DNA from: a bacterium SM23_31
Lineage (GTDB): Bacteria > SM23-31
DNA: 8,151 nt
Direction: 5' to 3'
Assembly: GCA_001304035.1 (NCBI GenBank)
Contig: LJUD01000118.1
Coordinates: 1 to 8,151 of the forward strand
Below are positions 6,992 to 8,151 of the stretch, one piece after another. The notes beneath the pieces are model-generated. The model made no database searches and was not told where the DNA came from. It saw only the letters and a list, made by a program, of their open reading frames with translations. Position 1 is the first letter of the stretch. Each line of letters starts with the position of its first letter. Both the position numbers and the translations under genes were made by a program.

Positions 6992-8151
6992 TAAAAAGCA
7001 AATATTCGGCTGGGCAATGTATGACTGGGCGAACTCGGCATTTATTACAACCGTCACGGTAGCCGTGCTGCCTATTTTTTTTGCGGATGTTGTTGTCGGG
7101 CAGGAAGGTTTCAGAATCTGGGGCGTTGTATTTAAAGCGTCAACGCTCTGGAGCTTTATGCTTACCGTTAGTGCGCTGATTATTTTTCTCTTTGCTCCGG
7201 TTTTAGGCGCTATTGCCGATTTCTCGGCGTCAAAGAAAAAGTTCTTAATGGTATTTTGCTACTTTGGCAGCCTGTTTGGCATTTTGCTATATTTTTGCGG
7301 CAGCGGAGATGTATGGATGACAATCGTTTTCTTTGCCATTGCGCAGATCGGTTTCGTTGGCTCTAATGTGTTCTATGATGCATTCTTACCGCATATTGCT
7401 TCGGAAGATAAACTCGATTGGGTTTCCGGAAAAGGATTTGCATACGGTTATCTCGGTGGAGGGCTGCAATTTGCAATTTCACTTGGATTGGTTTGGCAGC
7501 ATGAGTTTTTCGGGTTTTCCGAAGAACAAGCCGCTCGCATTGCTATGGCAATGGCAGCTTTGTGGTGGGCTGGATTTTCGTTATTCACGCTTTTTTATCT
7601 CAAGGAGACGGAAGTAAAAGAAGAATTGTCTGAAGCATATAAAAGAATGCCTTTATGGGCGGCATATACCAGAATAGGAATTCATAGAACCCTCGCTACT
7701 GCAAAAAAAGTGAAGAGGTTTAAACACCTGCTGTTGTTTCTAATAGCATATTTGATATATAACGATGGGATCGAGACGGTTATACTTATGGCAACCATGT
7801 TCGGAAAAGAAGAATTGGAATTCTCGGCTGAGATTCTTATGGTAACGCTGCTTATTATTCAGTTTGTTGCTCTGATTGGTGCGCTGATTTTTGGTAAGCT
7901 CGGTGAGAAAATTTCGGCAAAAAAAGCCTTAATGATAACATTGGTACTCTGGTCATTTGTTGTTATTTATGCATATTTTATGGACGCCGCCGGCGAATAT
8001 TTTATGCTTGGGGTGATTGTCGGATTGGTTCTGGGTGGTTCACAATCTCTCAGCCGGTCTTTATACGGGGCGATGATTCCCGTTAGTGCATCGGCTGAAT
8101 TTTATGGTTTTTACTCTGTATTTAAAAAGTTTTCGGCTATATGGGGACCTT
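6984..8151 (+). CDS. UMF1-family (Atg22-like) MFS transporter, 3'-partial
   Basis: This is an integral membrane permease of the major facilitator superfamily. 389 codons are visible with no stop, so the last few tens of residues of the expected 420-450 lie beyond the window. Family signatures are YDWANSAF (13-20) at the start of helix 1, LGAIADF..SKKK (74-86, the MFS loop 2-3 motif), NVFYDAFLP (128-136), GFAYGYLGGG (151-160), YNDGIETV (259-266), GGSQSLSRSL (351-360) and a C-terminal EFYGFYSVF...GP (372-389). About ten hydrophobic helices are already visible, with a charged central loop (about 206-246) separating the two halves. GTG 6984 puts a nine-residue cytoplasmic lead before the first motif and has a good ribosome site. 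The gene overlaps the acyltransferase by 8 nt, so the two are probably one operon. Yeast Atg22 exports vacuolar amino acids; the substrate of bacterial members is largely unknown, and none is claimed here. Confidence 0.93.
   Translation, partial: MNDKKQIFGWAMYDWANSAFITTVTVAVLPIFFADVVVGQEGFRIWGVVFKASTLWSFMLTVSALIIFLFAPVLGAIADFSASKKKFLMVFCYFGSLFGILLYFCGSGDVWMTIVFFAIAQIGFVGSNVFYDAFLPHIASEDKLDWVSGKGFAYGYLGGGLQFAISLGLVWQHEFFGFSEEQAARIAMAMAALWWAGFSLFTLFYLKETEVKEELSEAYKRMPLWAAYTRIGIHRTLATAKKVKRFKHLLLFLIAYLIYNDGIETVILMATMFGKEELEFSAEILMVTLLIIQFVALIGALIFGKLGEKISAKKALMITLVLWSFVVIYAYFMDAAGEYFMLGVIVGLVLGGSQSLSRSLYGAMIPVSASAEFYGFYSVFKKFSAIWGP

Noticed and set aside
7333..7617. 94-codon + strand open frame inside the transporter region
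   Set aside because: The overlapping frame from GTG 6984 carries all UMF1 motifs without interruption; this frame is a shadow.

Overview
The window is about 8.15 kb of compact bacterial chromosome, by eye moderately AT-rich and using the standard genetic code. All six genes lie on the + strand. Gene content is mostly housekeeping: ftsH (5' end outside the window), folP, cdaA, uvrC, a membrane-bound glycerolipid-type acyltransferase, and a UMF1-family MFS transporter (3' end outside the window). I see no tRNA or rRNA gene, insertion sequence, phage gene or CRISPR array. The organism cannot be named from this alone. The folP-cdaA pairing, an Sct1/Gat1-like acyltransferase and a UMF1 transporter would suit a Gram-negative of the Bacteroidota/FCB type (for example a Calditrichota- or Marinimicrobia-like lineage), but that is a low-confidence inference.

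Region by region: positions 1-1796 hold the FtsH membrane protease, entered inside its periplasmic domain; the frame is open to the left edge, so the ATG at 57 is internal and not the start. Positions 1797-1928 are a short spacer with a convincing intrinsic terminator (1869-1900). Next comes a tight block folP - cdaA - uvrC (1929-5448): an 18-nt gap, then an 8-nt overlap. A 151-nt AT-rich spacer follows, with a long imperfect inverted repeat, a TTGACA box and a pyrimidine tract. Last is an acyltransferase - MFS transporter pair (5600 to the right edge), again overlapping by 8 nt.

Functionally, FtsH performs membrane protein quality control, FolP makes the folate precursor dihydropteroate, CdaA makes c-di-AMP, and UvrC makes the dual incisions of nucleotide excision repair. 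The acyltransferase probably acylates a glycerophosphate or lysophospholipid at the membrane, and its partner is a 12-helix-type exporter/permease of the poorly characterised UMF1 (Atg22-like) family.

Most of the window is ordinary. The parts worth a second look are the junctions and pairings: cdaA coupled to uvrC instead of to cdaR/glmM, the acyltransferase coupled to an MFS transporter (formally reminiscent of LplT-Aas), and the two structured spacers.
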